A stretch of DNA of 24,095 bases from Clostridia bacterium (lineage in GTDB: Bacteria; Bacillota; Clostridia; Christensenellales; Borkfalkiaceae), in assembly GCA_900770185.1 (NCBI GenBank), contig CAAGJM010000041.1:1-24095 (forward strand), in the 5' to 3' direction. The notes beneath the pieces are model-generated. The model was not told the origin of the DNA. It worked only from the letters and a program-made list of their open reading frames with translations, and ran no database searches. A program made the position numbers and the translations under genes. This document shows positions 23,290 through 24,095 of this stretch, piece after piece. Within the stretch, counting starts at the first letter, position 1. Every line of letters begins with the position of its first letter.

Positions 23290-23584
23290 TTAGGGAAAAC
23301 ATTCCTTATCCCTAATTACCTAAAAGGCGTCTTTTTAGCCCTTTTCCGCAACCGTTCGATTGCGGTACGTATAGTACGGCTGCTCTCGCGCTTGCGAGAA
23401 ATTATCTAAAAATGCGCTCTTTTAGGTGCAAAGCATTTTTGCGGAGAGGGAATATACGCTTGCGGCTTGGTTTTTGCAAGTTAAACGACCGAAATAGTAC
23501 TTGCGTACATTGACGGGATTTTACCACGGAAAAAACCGATTTATACCCGCAAAAATAATTAGTAATAAAGAGTGTTTTCCCTAA
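23290..23584. mobile_element. Element R, copy 2, with terminal inverted repeats (295 bp)
   Basis: The ends TTAGGGAAAACATTC (23290-23304) and GAGTGTTTTCCCTAA (23570-23584) are inverted repeats with one mismatch. Inside, arms CCTAAAAGG (about 23319) and CTTTTAGG (about 23421) enclose smaller hairpins such as CCGCAACC/GATTGCGG and TCTCGC/GCGAGA. Much of the element aligns, reversed, with 112-252; the apex hairpins are extra in this copy. No coding frame is present, so it looks like a non-autonomous mobile repeat. Confidence 0.65.
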
Positions 23585-23609
23585 AAACAGTTTGGTAAAC
23601 TGTTTTTAG
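23581..23609 (+). terminator. Perfect hairpin at the edge of element R
   Basis: CTAAAAACAGTTT/AAACTGTTTTTAG (23581-23593 and 23597-23609) is a perfect 13-bp stem with loop GGT, which overlaps the right end of element R. It resembles a terminator but the T-tract is within the arm; the role is uncertain. Confidence 0.45.
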
Positions 23610-23666
23610 TAAAAATGGGCGAAGGGTAACCGAGCCCCCGGCAAGGAAAGGCGAAGCCTTGTCCGT

Positions 23667-23754
23667 ACCGCCTGGGCGGCGGGCGCCCCCCTTGACGGCT
23701 GTAAGCCGTCACTTCCCCCCGCTTAACGGGGGAATTTACCTGTTATCCGCACCA
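23667..23754 (+). repeat. tRNA-Leu tail repeat, unit 3
   Basis: ACCGCCTGGGCGGCGGGCGC, a hairpin GACGGC/GCCGTC (about 23694-23710), CCCCCG/CGGGGG and CCTGTTATCCGCACCA (23739-23754, perfect tRNA end) repeat the second half of unit 1. The hairpin between GGGCGCCC and the C-run differs in sequence from those in units 1 and 2 but still pairs. It is followed by AACAAAACGCCTGCCCGAAAGGGT, the left half of the unit 2 hairpin, which stops at 23778. Confidence 0.87.
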
Positions 23755-23814
23755 AACAAAACGCCTGCCCGAAAGGGTAATAGCCATAGGGATTTAAATT
23801 CAAAATAAAAGTGT

Positions 23815-23857
23815 AGCCCACTATACTTCGCAAAAAGCGAAATATGGTGGGCTTTTC
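23815..23857 (+). terminator. Terminator-like hairpin
   Basis: AGCCCACTATA and TATGGTGGGCT pair (one wobble) with an inner CTTCGC/GCGAAA stem and loop AAAAA, followed by TTTCTT. It lies at the start of the terminal hairpin array, with no gene in front of it in this window. Confidence 0.6.
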
Positions 23858-23880
23858 TTATCCACAAAAATTAAAGAGTT

Positions 23881-24095
23881 AAGTTATATTTTTAGCCTTG
23901 TGGCTAAAAGTGATATGCAAGTATCTTGCGTTATATTTTGACCTGTGGTCAAAGTTATATTATATTTACCTTAACTTTCACAGTAGTGAAAATATAACTT
24001 TGCGTAGCAAAATATAACTGCGAAAGCAATATAACTTGCCGATAGGCAAATATAACTAGTGCGTCAGTAATAATCCCTATTACTGACGCACTAAA
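23881..24095. repeat. Array of small hairpins with AGTTATAT / ATATAACT spacers
   Basis: Four spacers of the form AGTTATAT (23882, 23910 degenerate, about 23930, 23953) are followed by four ATATAACT spacers (23992, 24012, 24029, 24050), which are their reverse complement. Between the spacers are small hairpins: TTTTAGCC/GGCTAAAA, GCAAG/CTTGC, TTTGACC/GGTCAAA, TTTCAC/GTGAAA, TTTGC/GCAAA, GC-GAAA-GC, TGCC/GGCA and a perfect 15-bp AGTGCGTCAGTAATA stem (24058-24092). The whole thing can fold into a large branched structure. It is not a CRISPR array: repeats are 8 bp and interspaces are palindromes. The window ends inside or just after it. Confidence 0.8.

Noticed and set aside
22794..23754. Attachment sites of integrated elements (attL/attR) at tRNA-Leu
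   Set aside because: The repeated tRNA end would fit an att core, but no integrase or cargo genes lie between copies and the 165-bp tandem spacing with shared hairpins fits repeat expansion better.
23881..24095. CRISPR array
   Set aside because: The recurring unit is only 8 bp, it is inverted halfway through, and the sequences between are short palindromes, not unique spacers.

Overview
The window looks like a chromosomal segment of an anaerobic, gut-type member of the Clostridia (Bacillota). The main evidence is the gene order yqfC-yqfD-phoH-yqfF/pgpH-ybeY-era, which is typical of spore-forming Firmicutes. AGGAGG-like ribosome sites, TTG starts, U-tract hairpin terminators and TTGACA/TATAAT-type promoters with 17-bp spacers agree with this. 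I cannot assign a genus from the sequence alone.

Layout. Positions 1-252 are non-coding: a tRNA-3'-end-like fragment joined to a copy of a dispersed hairpin element (element R). Positions 288-1884 hold a lipid kinase and a PlsC-type acyltransferase. An uncharacterised protein (1921-2856, minus), a patatin-like phospholipase (3091-3873), a small unknown protein with a TTG start (3946-4356, minus), a large lipoprotein (4518-6089) and a DnaQ-like exonuclease with a BRCT-like tail (6232-7272) follow. Positions 7306-7450 are the wreck of a lipoprotein gene whose intact relative lies at 12946-13455. A GH2 beta-mannosidase (7548-9935) faces an AraC-family regulator (10010-10888, minus). Positions 11055-12876 form a cassette of an HTH protein and two paralogous two-helix membrane proteins. 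galM and asnA form a minus-strand operon (13629-15680).

The longest operon runs from 15834 to 22357: yqfC, yqfD, phoH, an HD-domain membrane phosphodiesterase without its usual extracytoplasmic sensor, ybeY, era, trmB and an alpha/beta-hydrolase. It links sporulation proteins, cyclic-di-AMP turnover, rRNA maturation and tRNA modification. A sigma-E-like promoter precedes it.

The right end (22441-24095) is non-coding and is the most unusual part. A strong promoter, a MITE-like palindromic element and a tRNA-Leu(CAG) gene come first. Three further copies of the 16-nt 3' end of that tRNA follow, each at the end of a chain of GC-rich hairpins. The first two copies are spaced at about 165 bp, in the style of the rtT repeats of E. 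coli tyrT. Element R is embedded between copies two and three. The last copy runs into an array of small hairpins separated by AGTTATAT / ATATAACT spacers, possibly another inserted element. This hairpin-repeat locus is the best candidate for something undescribed.
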